A stretch of DNA of 64,000 bases from Plesiocystis pacifica SIR-1 (GCF_000170895.1 NZ_ABCS01000050.1:1-64000), one strand, 5' to 3'. Shown: positions 24,632 to 33,842, counted from the first letter of the stretch. The notes: generated by a model not told the origin, from the sequence alone. Made by a program: numbers and translations.

Positions 24632-26424
24632 CGCATCAACTCGGAAGCGGGCACGTAGCGGCCGATGAGCTGGCGCAGCTCGCTCGAGGACTCCGCGTGG
24701 AAGCGCTCGACCAAGATGGCCGTGGACTGCTCCGACGACTCGGCGCCCAGCCAGGCGATCAGCTCGCCCCGCACCGCAGCAGACGGCGCATCGCCCAAAC
24801 GCTCGGCCGCCCAGTCGAAGTCCTCGCCCTGCGGCGGACCGATCTCGCGCAGGGTCCGGACCACCGACTTGGCCGTCGCGACCTCGACCTCGCCCTCGAG
24901 CGCGGCCTGCAGGTGCGGGCGCGCCTCGTCGCCCATGTTGCGCATGGCCTCGGCCGCCTTGGCCCGGACCGTGGGGTTGGCGTCGCCCAGGCTCTCAGTC
25001 AGCTGCGGCATGAACTCGGGGTCCCCCGCGTTGCCCATGGCCGCCAGCGCGGCGACGGTCTCGCCGTGGGTCTGCGCGTCCTCGAAGGCCGCGCCGATGC
25101 TCTCGCGGGCGAACTGCTTGGTCGCCGCGTCGCCGTTGGCCCCGACCACCCCGAGGGCGAGCAGCCCCGCCGAGCGGGCCGTGTGCTCCCCGTCCTCGTA
25201 GTACATCTCGAGCAGGCGGTGCCCGACCTCGAGGGTCGGCGCGGCCCCGGACAGGGCGACCGCGGCCCGGATGCGATCGTTGGGTCGCTCGGCGCCGAGC
25301 AGGTTGGTGAGGTGCCCGCGGGCGTGGTCGGTCCCGGCGAGCTCGAGCACCCAGAACACCGACGAGCGGCCGACCTCGGACAGCGCGTCGCCGTCGAGGC
25401 GGGCGACGAGATCGTCGGCGAGGCTCGGGTAGGCGGCGAGCAGCCCCGCGAGCGCCCGGGCCTGGCTCATGGTGAAGGGGTCGAGGGAGCCGGCCAGCTG
25501 CTCGTAGAGCGCCAGGGCTTCGTCCAAGCTGGCGGGGGCCTCGGGCAGGGCCGAGCCCTCGGGCTCCTCGACGGCAAAGGGGTCCATCGCCGCGAGCAAG
25601 CCTGCGGCCGCCGGCGCCTGGAACTTCGAGTCGTCGCGGACCAGCTGCGAGCGCTGATCGAGGTCCGCCCGGACCTCCCGGCCCACGCGGATCTGCACCC
25701 GCTCGCGGACCTTCGAGGTCTGCACGCCGTCGGGGCCGAAGGTCGCCGAGGCCGTCGAGTGGGGCACGGCGATGCTCATGCCGAAGGTCGCGAGGCCCTC
25801 GTCGTCGTAGTAGTGGACCTTGTCCCGGACCACCTCGCCGTCCGAGCGGGTGTACTGCGCCCGGTAGCGGCCGAGGGCGTCGGTCTGGTCCGCCTCCCAG
25901 GAGTGAGTGCGGGGTTCGAGCACGTGCTCGTGGGTCCGCAGCGCGTTGGCGACGAGGCGCCGGGCGTCCCCCGACCAGTTCGCCGGGAAGCGGAACTCGG
26001 CGATGCGGCACGAAGCCGTCAGGTCGATCTCGAAGGTCGCGTCGAGGGGCTGGTCGACCCGGTCCTCGGCGTTGGCCAGCTCCTGGCGAAGCTCGACCTG
26101 CGAGAGCGCGAGCTGCAGGGAGGTCCGGTCCTCGGTGCTCGAGACCACGCGGGCGCTCAGGACCGCGGACAGGTGGTCGGCCTCGGACAGCGCGGCCCCG
26201 TCGGCGTCGCGGGCGGAGACCGTCGAGCTCAGCGCGTAGGCCAGCTGGGCCCCAGGCTCGAAGTTGCAGCCCAGCTCAGCCCCCGCCATGGGGGCGCCCC
26301 CCGCCTCGACAGAGGCGGAGGGCTCGGGCGCCGACGCCGGGGCGGTGGGGCTCATCAGGAAGTACGCGGCTGCGACACACAGGATGGAAGAGCCCGCGAG
26401 GGCTCCGGCGACGGCGGGTTTCAT
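24628..26424 (-). CDS. HEAT-repeat protein resembling the lipid-transfer module of vitellogenin/apoB/MTP
   Basis: 598 residues. A single N-terminal hydrophobic segment is followed by a beta-rich region starting CNFEPGAQLAYAL, with ARVVSSTEDRTSLQLALSQV and later FRFPANWSGDARRLV. It resembles the N-terminal sheet of large lipid transfer proteins (LLTP). The C-terminal half is helical HEAT-type, with ALAAMGNAGDPEFMPQL and VRAKAAEAMRNMG. These look very like the LLTP blocks around GNAGxP and ALRN. The similarity is by eye only. Both ends overlap neighbours by ATGA. An export signal or single membrane anchor is likely. Lipid handling in the envelope is inferred. Confidence 0.72.
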   Translation of the reverse strand: MKPAVAGALAGSSILCVAAAYFLMSPTAPASAPEPSASVEAGGAPMAGAELGCNFEPGAQLAYALSSTVSARDADGAALSEADHLSAVLSARVVSSTEDRTSLQLALSQVELRQELANAEDRVDQPLDATFEIDLTASCRIAEFRFPANWSGDARRLVANALRTHEHVLEPRTHSWEADQTDALGRYRAQYTRSDGEVVRDKVHYYDDEGLATFGMSIAVPHSTASATFGPDGVQTSKVRERVQIRVGREVRADLDQRSQLVRDDSKFQAPAAAGLLAAMDPFAVEEPEGSALPEAPASLDEALALYEQLAGSLDPFTMSQARALAGLLAAYPSLADDLVARLDGDALSEVGRSSVFWVLELAGTDHARGHLTNLLGAERPNDRIRAAVALSGAAPTLEVGHRLLEMYYEDGEHTARSAGLLALGVVGANGDAATKQFARESIGAAFEDAQTHGETVAALAAMGNAGDPEFMPQLTESLGDANPTVRAKAAEAMRNMGDEARPHLQAALEGEVEVATAKSVVRTLREIGPPQGEDFDWAAERLGDAPSAAVRGELIAWLGAESSEQSTAILVERFHAESSSELRQLIGRYVPASELMR

Positions 26425-28577
26425 GGGTTCAGGATCTCCGTGGCGAGGGTGCTGCGCTTGACCAGGGTCTTCTCGATGGGCTTGACGTTGAACTTGACGA
26501 TCGAGACCGACTTGGACTTCTTGAAGAAGCCGATCTTGAGCTTGCCGACCAGCTTCAGGTCACCCTGGAGCGGCTGGAAGATGAGATCGAGCTGGGTGTT
26601 GGCGTAGGCGAGGAACTGCTCGATCCCGTTGCGCCCGACGGCCAAGGTGGCCGAGAGCGGCAGGTCGAGCTGGGCGATGATCAGGTCCAGCTGCACGCCC
26701 GCCGAGGCGATGCCGACGCTGACGCCGCCAAAGGCGCTCGCGGTGAGGTTGGCCGTGGGTCCTGCCACGGCCTCGAGGACCACGCAGCCTTGCAGCTCCG
26801 ACTCCCCGGTGTCGAAGGTGTTGCCGCTCAGCTGCTTGTAGAGCGGAGCCAGCAGCACCTTGCGCAGGAAGTCCTTGAGGAACTGATTGGAGATGCCGGC
26901 GATCTTCGCCTCGATCTGGGCGATCGCCGCCTCCTGCTGGGCGCGCTTGGCCAGGACCTCGTCCGAGGGCAGCGGCATGAAGGGCCGGCAGCCCTCCTCG
27001 CCCGTGAGCAGGTTCGCGCTGCCCTCGGCGAAGATGCCCACGGCACCGCCCGCGCCCAGGTCGAAGCTGACCGGGACCGGGCCGAACATGAACTTGGCCT
27101 TGACGATGGTCGTGCTCTTGCTGAAGGTCACGTCCTCGCTGACGGTGAGGCCGTCGGCCTCGTCGGCGTAGGTGTAGATGTCGTTGTTGAACAGGCGCAG
27201 GCCCATGTCCACGGACTTGGCCCCGGTCAGGGGCGCGTCGAGGATCGCGTGGGCCTTGACCAGGTCGAGGGTGAAGCTCTTGCCGATCTTGCCCTTGACC
27301 GTCAGCCGGGCCTCGGAGTCGCTGAACACCCCGTCCAGGCCGACGCTGTTGTCCGTGGCGAACAGCGACTCGAGCTTGATGCGGCTGTTGCCGTGGGAGG
27401 ACTTGCTCTCCTTGCCGAAGCTGAACGCCGCCGCGCCGCTCTCGACGTCGCCGTCGGGGATGAGCAGGACGTCGAGGGTCTTGCACTTGGGCCCCTCGTC
27501 CTCGGCCCGGAACTCCTCGAAGTCCGTGTCGAAGCAGCTGCGGACCACGAAGGCCTCCTCGCCCAGCCACTGCTCCGGGTCGAGGACCGCGTCGTAGGCC
27601 TCGCCGTCGAGGAACAGGTCGTGGGCGATGACGTTGGCCGTGCCGGGCAGGAGCTCGGTGACCACCGCCTCGTCGACCTTGCCGCCGTCCTCGCCGATGC
27701 TCAGCGGCAGCCAGGTCTCGCCGTCGTTGGCCGCGCTGATGGTGTAGCTGATGTGCAGCGGCGCGGGCAGGTCGTCGATGGTGTCGATCTGGTCGGCGGG
27801 GCGACCAAAGCGGAGCGCCTCGGCGATGTCCGGCTCGCTCTCGAGCAGCTCGGCCGGGATGGTGTCGGGGTTGACGACCGACTCGTAGGGGTCGCGGCCG
27901 TTGAACACGAGCAGGTTCTGGGCGACCAGGATGGGGTCGGCCTTCTCCGGCTCGCCCTCCGTCGGCAGCTCGAGCGGCGGGATCACGCCCACGGAGGACT
28001 CCGCGTTGAGGGCGGCGAACTCGATGTCGACGCTCCCGTCCGGGGTGAACTCCAGGGGGAACTCCTGCACGCAGCCCTCGCAGGCCGCGTTCGCGGGCTC
28101 GTCGGCCCGGGCCTGCGACAGCACCAGGGGCTCGATGAGCGGCTGGTCCGCGGCCGGGTCCATCTCGATCTTCAAGGTCACGTCGCCGCCGGCCAGGTTG
28201 GCGCAGTTCGTGGGCGGCCAGATGAAGCCGCTGAACTCGTGCTCCTCGCCGTCGCCGACGATGTCGAAGAGCATGCCGTTGGAGCTGCAGCCCGCCTCGT
28301 CGGGGGCCTCCGGGTCGACGAAGGAGACGACCACCGGCACCGACTCCGTCGGCACCTCTCCGTCGACGCCGCTCGACGCGGTGACGCCAATGGTGATCGG
28401 GATCCGCTCGTTGACGTAGGCCGGGGCGAGGTCGCGGCCGAGCTCGACCTTGGTGACCTGGACCGCGCGCAGGTCCGAGTCGCCGGTGTAGGAGGAGTCG
28501 GGCGAATCGTCTTCGGTGCAGGCGACGAGGTTGAGTAGGGTCGCCAGACCCAAGAGCGTGGCCGCTCGGCGGTGCAT
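26421..28577 (-). CDS. Large lipoprotein of unknown function; first gene of an ATGA-coupled operon
   Basis: 718 residues. MHRRAATLLGLATLLNLVAC is a lipoprotein signal. The N-terminal ~300 residues are acidic and beta-rich with two Cys pairs (AACEGC and others). The C-terminal ~350 residues alternate polar and hydrophobic residues, as in amphipathic beta-sheets (KGKIGKSFTLDLVKAHAIL, FGPVPVSFDLGAGGAVG), with one helical stretch (EVLAKRAQQEAAIAQIEAKI). No family was recognised. The stop overlaps the LLTP-like gene start by ATGA. An in-frame ATG at 28598 would add seven residues. Amphipathic sheets suit lipid binding, but this is inference. Confidence 0.72.
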   Translation of the reverse strand: MHRRAATLLGLATLLNLVACTEDDSPDSSYTGDSDLRAVQVTKVELGRDLAPAYVNERIPITIGVTASSGVDGEVPTESVPVVVSFVDPEAPDEAGCSSNGMLFDIVGDGEEHEFSGFIWPPTNCANLAGGDVTLKIEMDPAADQPLIEPLVLSQARADEPANAACEGCVQEFPLEFTPDGSVDIEFAALNAESSVGVIPPLELPTEGEPEKADPILVAQNLLVFNGRDPYESVVNPDTIPAELLESEPDIAEALRFGRPADQIDTIDDLPAPLHISYTISAANDGETWLPLSIGEDGGKVDEAVVTELLPGTANVIAHDLFLDGEAYDAVLDPEQWLGEEAFVVRSCFDTDFEEFRAEDEGPKCKTLDVLLIPDGDVESGAAAFSFGKESKSSHGNSRIKLESLFATDNSVGLDGVFSDSEARLTVKGKIGKSFTLDLVKAHAILDAPLTGAKSVDMGLRLFNNDIYTYADEADGLTVSEDVTFSKSTTIVKAKFMFGPVPVSFDLGAGGAVGIFAEGSANLLTGEEGCRPFMPLPSDEVLAKRAQQEAAIAQIEAKIAGISNQFLKDFLRKVLLAPLYKQLSGNTFDTGESELQGCVVLEAVAGPTANLTASAFGGVSVGIASAGVQLDLIIAQLDLPLSATLAVGRNGIEQFLAYANTQLDLIFQPLQGDLKLVGKLKIGFFKKSKSVSIVKFNVKPIEKTLVKRSTLATEILNP

Positions 28578-28889
28578 GGGTTTTGAACGTGTATTCATAT
28601 GCTCGTAGTGATTTGCTGTAGGGGCTTCGAAACGCCGTCTTTGGCGGACGAGAGGGAGTATGGGAGCGGCTGTGATGCGAGCCACTCGACCGGCTCAGTC
28701 GCTCCCATCGCGACCGTCGATACCGGAGCGCAAGAGCCATCAACGCGGCGATGGCTGGCCATCAGCGCCCACAAAAACGCGGCGACTCGTCGCCTGTGAA
28801 GGCGAGTCATGTCCTTCCCAAATGGCCGTGAACCCCCTTCTCGATCGCGACCGCGACAAGCATGTCTCGGTGCTACGCTGCCGTGATTC
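28578..28889. promoter_or_regulatory. Divergent intergenic region upstream of the LLTP-like operon
   Basis: 312 bases without a gene. The 28580-28620 part is AT-rich (TTCATATGCTCGTAGTGATT), the likely minus-strand promoter region, but no exact TANNNT at leaderless spacing is seen. A TACGCT at 28874-28879 lies ten bases before the plus-strand ATG at 28890. The remainder shows no clear structure. Confidence 0.4.
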
Positions 28890-29276
28890 ATGGACGACGC
28901 GATCCAAGCCCTGCTCGCGGGGCAGCCGATGCCAGACGGCATCGAGGTCGAAGGCGCTGCGGACTGGGAGCGCACCGATCTGGCGAAGGGGATCGTCTTT
29001 GTCCACGCCCCCTGGAGCGCCCCCGCCCTCGCGCAGTTCGCCCGGCTGCGGCGCGGGCTGACCGAGCTGGGCTGGCGCGGGCGCCTGGTCGTCCTCGACA
29101 CCGACGCCCTCGGCGTCGACGCCTTTTGTGCGCTCTTCGACCGGCCGCCGCGGGGCGTCGGCGAGGCCGCCTACCTCCGAGACGCGGCCGTGGTCGCGAC
29201 GAGCCTCGGGCCCGCGGGCATGGACGCGATCTTCCACGAAGCCCGAGCCGACACCGCGCTCACCGGTCCAAGTTGA
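28890..29276 (+). CDS. Thioredoxin-fold-like small protein lacking the CxxC pair
   Basis: 128 residues. The stretch KGIVFVHAPWSAPALAQFAR aligns by eye with the thioredoxin active-site strand and helix. Where thioredoxin has WCGPC, this has WSAPA, so both redox Cys are gone. RLVVLDTDALGVDAFCALF resembles the next strand and helix. No signal peptide, so probably cytoplasmic. A binding rather than redox role is inferred. TACGCT ten bases upstream is a possible -10 with a very short leader. Confidence 0.6.
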   Translation: MDDAIQALLAGQPMPDGIEVEGAADWERTDLAKGIVFVHAPWSAPALAQFARLRRGLTELGWRGRLVVLDTDALGVDAFCALFDRPPRGVGEAAYLRDAAVVATSLGPAGMDAIFHEARADTALTGPS

Positions 29277-29311
29277 ACCGTCCGCCGCGGCCGAGAGACC
29301 AGCGCTCTGGC

Positions 29312-30373
29312 ATGACGACCTACAGACTCTCTTCCTCCACCGCCCTCGCCCTCAGCCTCGCCTGCTTCGCGTGCACCGGCCCGGGGGACGACGAGGACTC
29401 CGGCGACGAACAGGGCGACACCGCTGGGGATACGACCGAGACGGACTCTGGCGCCGAGGACTCCGAGACCGACACTGGCACCGAGGACTCCGAGACCGGC
29501 GCGGACGACACGACAGACACCGGCGAGGGCAACCAGGGCTCGTGCGGCGAGGTCACCGTGACCGTGCTGCGCGATCTACAGACGGCGCCCAACACCTTCG
29601 AGCTCGGCGTCGAGGCCATGCTCGCCAGCGCCGTGGGCAGCTACGCGGGCACCTTCTCCTGGTACGCCCCCGACGGCCCCTACACCGCGGACGCAGCTGG
29701 GACCAGCGCCGGGCTCGAGTTCGAGGTGCGCTACGAAGGCGGCGAGGTCCGGCTGGTCGAGTACGCCCTCCACGGCGAGCTCCCCGAGGGTCAGCTCGGC
29801 GGCGAGCCGTGCAGCAACCGCGTCGAGGTCGACGCCGTCCTCGACTTCGCTACCGACGACGGACTGTTCGCGGAGCAGGCCGTGGCCATCGAGCTCCGCG
29901 CCTCGGCCCTCGGCAGCCAGGCCCTGAGCTTCCGCCACGAGCTCGACTTCGAAGTCCACGCCGGCGAGCTCGCCGAGGCGAGCTTCGACCTCGGCGAGAC
30001 CGGCGAGCTGCGCATGGTCCAGCTCGGCGCGAGCTTCCAGGGCGAAGGCGGAGGCGCGCCGGCGGTCGCGGCCAGCGGGAGCCTGGCCATCGAGGTGCTC
30101 GAGACCGAGCTCGACTTCGTCGGCTTTGGGCCGGTGGCCAGCTACTTCGGCCTGGCCGAGGGCGTCGAGGACCTGTGCGGAGGCTGCGGAGACGGCGAGC
30201 TCTGCCAGGCCTGGGGCGACTTCGGCGAGAGCAGCTGCGAGGGCTTGCCGGCCGTGTGCGAGGCCGAGCCCAACTGCGGCTGCGTGGGCGGGGCGGTGTG
30301 CGGCGACGCGCTGCTCGCCTGCGTCGAGGGCGAAGGCGGCACGGTCTCGATGGTGATCTGCGCCGGGCCCTGA
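29312..30373 (+). CDS. Cys-rich stalked lipoprotein of unknown function
   Basis: 353 residues. Signal MTTYRLSSSTALALSLACFAC, with the lipid Cys in CFAC or LSLAC. An acidic stalk of Glu-Asp-Ser-Glu-Thr repeats (TEDSETGADDTTDTG) follows. The body (from GSCGEVTVTVL) is beta-rich and acidic. The last ~60 residues hold about ten Cys (CGGCGDGELCQAWG, CGCVGGAVCGD), a knot-like disulfide domain. Family not recognised. It starts 36 bases after the thioredoxin-like gene and may be co-transcribed with it. Confidence 0.78.
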   Translation: MTTYRLSSSTALALSLACFACTGPGDDEDSGDEQGDTAGDTTETDSGAEDSETDTGTEDSETGADDTTDTGEGNQGSCGEVTVTVLRDLQTAPNTFELGVEAMLASAVGSYAGTFSWYAPDGPYTADAAGTSAGLEFEVRYEGGEVRLVEYALHGELPEGQLGGEPCSNRVEVDAVLDFATDDGLFAEQAVAIELRASALGSQALSFRHELDFEVHAGELAEASFDLGETGELRMVQLGASFQGEGGGAPAVAASGSLAIEVLETELDFVGFGPVASYFGLAEGVEDLCGGCGDGELCQAWGDFGESSCEGLPAVCEAEPNCGCVGGAVCGDALLACVEGEGGTVSMVICAGP

Positions 30374-30417
30374 AGCCCGCGCGTCTCGTACTCTGGGGGC
30401 GGACACCGACAGCCCCC

Positions 30418-31437
30418 ATGCGCAAGCTCAGCGAATTTGCGAACCAGGCCCACGCCGAAGGCCTCGTCGACGCCCTCCTCGTGGCCGAGATCGACAGCGA
30501 GGTCCGCGGCGAGGGCCCCCACGAGGTCTGGGTCCACGACGACCGCCAGCTCGAGGCCGCGCGCGCGGCCCTGGCCCGCTTCGACCCCAAAGCCAACGCT
30601 GGAGCCGCGCGCTCGGCCCGAAAGATCCGAGCCGAGCGCGCCCAGGCCAACGAGCGCGCGGCCCGACGCTCGGTCGCGGTCGGCGAGCGCTGGCGCGGGA
30701 GCGAGGAGGGCTGGCCCCCGCTCACCCTGCTCCTGATCGCGGGCTCGATCCTCGTCGCGTACTCGGCGGGCTTCGACAACCCCCTCGGCGACGAGCTCGT
30801 CCAGGCCCTGAGCATCGAGCCGTGGCTGTCGACGAGCTTCCTCGGCCAGGTCCGCGCGGGCGAGCTGTGGCGGCTGGTCACGCCGATGTGGATTCACTTC
30901 TCGCTGTTCCACATCGCCTTCAACATGATGTGGCTGTGGCGTCTGGGCCGGGCGATCGAGTCTCGCCACGGCACGCTCGCGCTCTTGGGCCTCGTGCTCC
31001 TGGCCCAGGTGCCCTCGGGCCTCGGCCAGTACCTCGCGAGCGGGCCGAACTTCGGCGGGATGTCGGGCGTGGTCTACGGGCTGTTCGGCTTCGCGTGGAT
31101 GCAGTCGCGCTACGACCGGAGCCGCGGCTACGTGCTCGGCGACGATCTCGTGGTCATGATGATGCTGTGGTTCGTCCTGTGCCTCACGGGCATCGTGGGG
31201 CCGATCGCCAACGTCGGCCACGCCGGCGGGCTGATCGCGGGCCTCGCCGCAGGCGCGCCGGCCTACCTCGCCCACCGCCGGGCCCACGACGAGAGCCCGA
31301 CCTTCGGGTCGGGGGCCTGGGCCAACACCCTCCGGGGGCGCCGCCGTTTCGTCCGGCGTTGGCTGACCCCCTACGCGCCGCTGTGGTTCCTCGGCCTCGC
31401 CCTCGTCGGCGTGGTCGTCGACTTTTGGCCGAACTGA
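30418..31437 (+). CDS. glpG: Rhomboid intramembrane serine protease, GlpG type
   Basis: 339 residues. The N-terminal ~65 residues (SEFANQAHAEGLVDALLVAE, then HEVWVHDDRQLEAARAALAR) resemble the GlpG cytoplasmic domain. A charged linker follows, then six or seven membrane helices. The catalytic dyad is Ser in FGGMSGVVYGLFG and His in NVGHAGGLIAGL. HIAFNMMWLWRLG matches the rhomboid HxxxN region of helix 2. The family cuts transmembrane substrates. TACTCT at 30389-30394 could be a -10 with a short leader. The convergent nuclease gene ends one base after its stop. Confidence 0.92.
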   Translation: MRKLSEFANQAHAEGLVDALLVAEIDSEVRGEGPHEVWVHDDRQLEAARAALARFDPKANAGAARSARKIRAERAQANERAARRSVAVGERWRGSEEGWPPLTLLLIAGSILVAYSAGFDNPLGDELVQALSIEPWLSTSFLGQVRAGELWRLVTPMWIHFSLFHIAFNMMWLWRLGRAIESRHGTLALLGLVLLAQVPSGLGQYLASGPNFGGMSGVVYGLFGFAWMQSRYDRSRGYVLGDDLVVMMMLWFVLCLTGIVGPIANVGHAGGLIAGLAAGAPAYLAHRRAHDESPTFGSGAWANTLRGRRRFVRRWLTPYAPLWFLGLALVGVVVDFWPN

Positions 31438-31438
31438 G

Positions 31439-32608
31439 TCAGCCCGGGCTCGGCTTCGGCTCGTCTGAGCTCTCCTGGCTCCCCGACGCGGCCTTGTCTT
31501 GCTCGAGGGACAACCAGTGCTGCGCCGTCGCCCGTAAGGCATCCCGCAGGCTGTAGATCGACTCCAGCGACTCGATCGGGTGCTTGGTTTCGTTCTTGTC
31601 GGCGTCGAAGGTCCCGACGTACTTGCGCGTCCGGTTGAAGCGCAGCCGACACAGCGGCCGACGGTTGTTGTCATCCACGAGCACCGCGAAGTAGGACTTG
31701 CTGTCTCGATAGGTCACCCGCTCGGCCGGCAAGACGTCGCACACGATGGCTTTGACGATCCGGTAGCCCTCGAGCTCCTCCTCCGTCGTCACGATGCCGT
31801 CGTTGTCCACGCTCGCCTGGGTAGGCTCTTCCCTGGGCCCCTCGCCTCCCTCGACGCGCACCTCGCTCGGGGGCTCGTGCGCCGAATCGTCGGTGCTCGC
31901 CAGCGCCGACCGCAGCCGCGCGCCGACCCGGTCGTTGATGAAGCCGTGGAGGGTACGCTTGACCAGGCGCGAGAACTGCTCCTTCGCGGACGCGACAAAG
32001 CGGCCATTTGGATTGGCCTGCTGAAAGAAGAACTTGACGAGCTCTTCGTCTGGAGACTCGAGCTGACGCTCGAGGGTCGCTCGAATCTCGCGCATGTACT
32101 TGAGGTCACTCGCCGCCTCCAACATGTTGTCGAGATCAAAGCTCGACTTCGACAACTTGGCGACCTCATTGATGAGGCTCTCCCGCAAGTTCATCAAGTC
32201 CAACTCGAGGAAGGGCTTCTCGTCCATCTTGTTGCTCTCCTCGAGATCCGAGTAGAAGCGGTACGAGATGCCGTTCGTGAGCACGGCGATGCGAGCCTTG
32301 GTCACGGTGAAGTAGCGAAATAGCTGGCTCGAGTGGCTCAGATTGAGCTCGGCCTGAACTCTCTTGGCTTCCACGAGCATGACGATGTCGTCGCCGCGCT
32401 TGATGACATAGTCGACCTTCTCCCCCTTCTTGATTCCAACGTCAGCGGTAAATTCGGGGATGACCTCACTGGGGTCGAAGACGTCGTACCCCAAAGCGGC
32501 GATGAAGGGCATGACCAACGCGTTCTTGGTCGCCTCTTCAGTCTCCAACATGGCGCGGGTTTTTTCGGCCTTTTCGGCCAGGCTCTTGAGTCGTTGTTCA
32601 AAGCTCAT
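31439..32608 (-). CDS. HSDR_N-like PD-(D/E)xK nuclease-domain protein
   Basis: 389 residues. The N-terminal ~200 residues have the type I restriction R-subunit N-domain pattern: VMPFIAALGYDVFDPSEVIP, the Asp in KVDYVIKRGD and the E-x-K in VMLVEAKRVQ. No helicase domain follows. The C-terminal half has a KSYFAVLVDDN segment typical of this orphan family. GAGGT seven bases before the ATG is a ribosome site. No methylase or specificity gene is near. Base composition looks milder than the surroundings. A DNA- or RNA-cleavage role is inferred from the fold. Confidence 0.8.
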   Translation of the reverse strand: MSFEQRLKSLAEKAEKTRAMLETEEATKNALVMPFIAALGYDVFDPSEVIPEFTADVGIKKGEKVDYVIKRGDDIVMLVEAKRVQAELNLSHSSQLFRYFTVTKARIAVLTNGISYRFYSDLEESNKMDEKPFLELDLMNLRESLINEVAKLSKSSFDLDNMLEAASDLKYMREIRATLERQLESPDEELVKFFFQQANPNGRFVASAKEQFSRLVKRTLHGFINDRVGARLRSALASTDDSAHEPPSEVRVEGGEGPREEPTQASVDNDGIVTTEEELEGYRIVKAIVCDVLPAERVTYRDSKSYFAVLVDDNNRRPLCRLRFNRTRKYVGTFDADKNETKHPIESLESIYSLRDALRATAQHWLSLEQDKAASGSQESSDEPKPSPG

Positions 32609-32819
32609 GCATCGACCTCGTATCGTTGGTGCAGAGCCCGGGATGATACGGGTTCACTCCTCCAGACTCACTGTGCCGGCGGGCCGGCCCAGTAGCACAC
32701 AACGCGAGGTCGGGCTTCGAATTCCGCGAAATCGCGCCCGTGCGGGAACTCCGAAAGTGTCCATTTGACACCATTGTGGGGCGCGGTCAGCTTGAACGCT
32801 CCCCCTTTCGGAGGTCCCC

Positions 32820-33605
32820 ATGCTCGCAGCAATCGCCGGAGACATGGTCGGCTCGGTGCACGAGAAGGCCCACATCAAGCGCATGAACTTCGCGCTGTTT
32901 GGCCAAAACAGCAGCTTCACCGACGACACGGTGCTGACCGTGGCGGTCGCGGACGCGCTGGTCCAGGACAAGCCCTACGCCGAGCGAATTCGCCACTGGG
33001 CCCAGGCCTACCCGCGCCGGGGCTACGGGGGGATGTTCCGGGAGTGGATGGCGCGGGACGACGCGGAGCCCTACGGCAGCTACGGCAACGGCTCGGCCAT
33101 GCGGGTGAGCCCGGTCGGCTGGGCCTTCCACCGCAAAAAAGAGGTGCTCGACGCGGCCATGGCCAGCGCGGCGGTGACCCACGATCACCCCGAAGGCATC
33201 AAGGGCGCCCAGGCGGTCGCGCTGGCCATCTTCCTCGCGCGCAAGGGGGCCGACCGCAAGGCGATCCGCGCGGAGATCGAGGCCATGTTCGGCTACGACC
33301 TCGGGCGCAGCATCGCCCGCATCCGCCCGAGCTACCGCTTTGACGTGACCTGCCAGGGCTCCGTGCCCGAGGCGATCATCGCCGCCCTCGAGGCCACCAG
33401 CGTCGAAGAGGCCATCCGCCTGGCCGTGTCCCTGGGCGGCGACGCGGACACCCAGGCCTGCATCGCTGGCGGCATCGCCCAGGCGCGCTTTGGCGAGGTC
33501 CCCGAGGAGCTGCGCGCCGAGGTCCTCCGCCGCCTCGACGAGCCCATGCGAGCGGTGCTCCGGGCCTTCGAGGTCCGCTTCGGCTCGACGGGCTCGGGCT
33601 TTTGA
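32820..33605 (+). CDS. ADP-ribosylglycohydrolase
   Basis: 261 residues, the usual length. Metal-binding and substrate motifs are in place: SSFTDDTVLTVAVADAL, SYGNGSAMRVSPVGW, THDHPEGIKGAQAVALA and SLGGDADTQACIAGGIA. The family removes ADP-ribose from proteins or small molecules using a binuclear magnesium site. CGGAGGT four bases before the ATG is a strong ribosome site, unlike the leaderless genes around it. It stands alone; no ADP-ribosyltransferase lies next to it. Confidence 0.93.
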   Translation: MLAAIAGDMVGSVHEKAHIKRMNFALFGQNSSFTDDTVLTVAVADALVQDKPYAERIRHWAQAYPRRGYGGMFREWMARDDAEPYGSYGNGSAMRVSPVGWAFHRKKEVLDAAMASAAVTHDHPEGIKGAQAVALAIFLARKGADRKAIRAEIEAMFGYDLGRSIARIRPSYRFDVTCQGSVPEAIIAALEATSVEEAIRLAVSLGGDADTQACIAGGIAQARFGEVPEELRAEVLRRLDEPMRAVLRAFEVRFGSTGSGF

Positions 33606-33790
33606 GCCGCGAGTTCGGCCCCACGCCGCCCGAGCTCGAGCCGCCCCGATGCTGCCCAGGCAGATCTGCTCGGGCTCGTCCGCAGTCACGCAGCTGCCCG
33701 ACACCTTGGTCCCGCCCGCGGGGGGGGTCGGTCCGCCGGGTGATCTCGAAGAACCCGCAGAAGATCCTCGGTGCCAGATTAAAACTCCAT
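33605..33790 (-). pseudogene. Broken duplicate of the C-terminus of the VWA lipoprotein gene
   Basis: The minus strand encodes FEITRR, then PPAGGTKVSGSCVTADEPEQ and ICLGSIGAA. The intact gene at 34599-36272 ends FEITRRPGFPAAGGTSVSAN, CVTVDEPEAVCPGIGAA. A run of eight C (33720-33727) shifts the frame within the fragment, and the stop codon has become CGA. The bases just past the stop are also similar in both copies. No start or N-terminal part remains. The gene at 33843-34541 lies between the two copies. Confidence 0.75.
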
Positions 33791-33842
33791 CTTGTGCGTC
33801 ATCGCGGCTGCTGGTGGGGGCAAAGGCGATGGCGAGGTCTCG

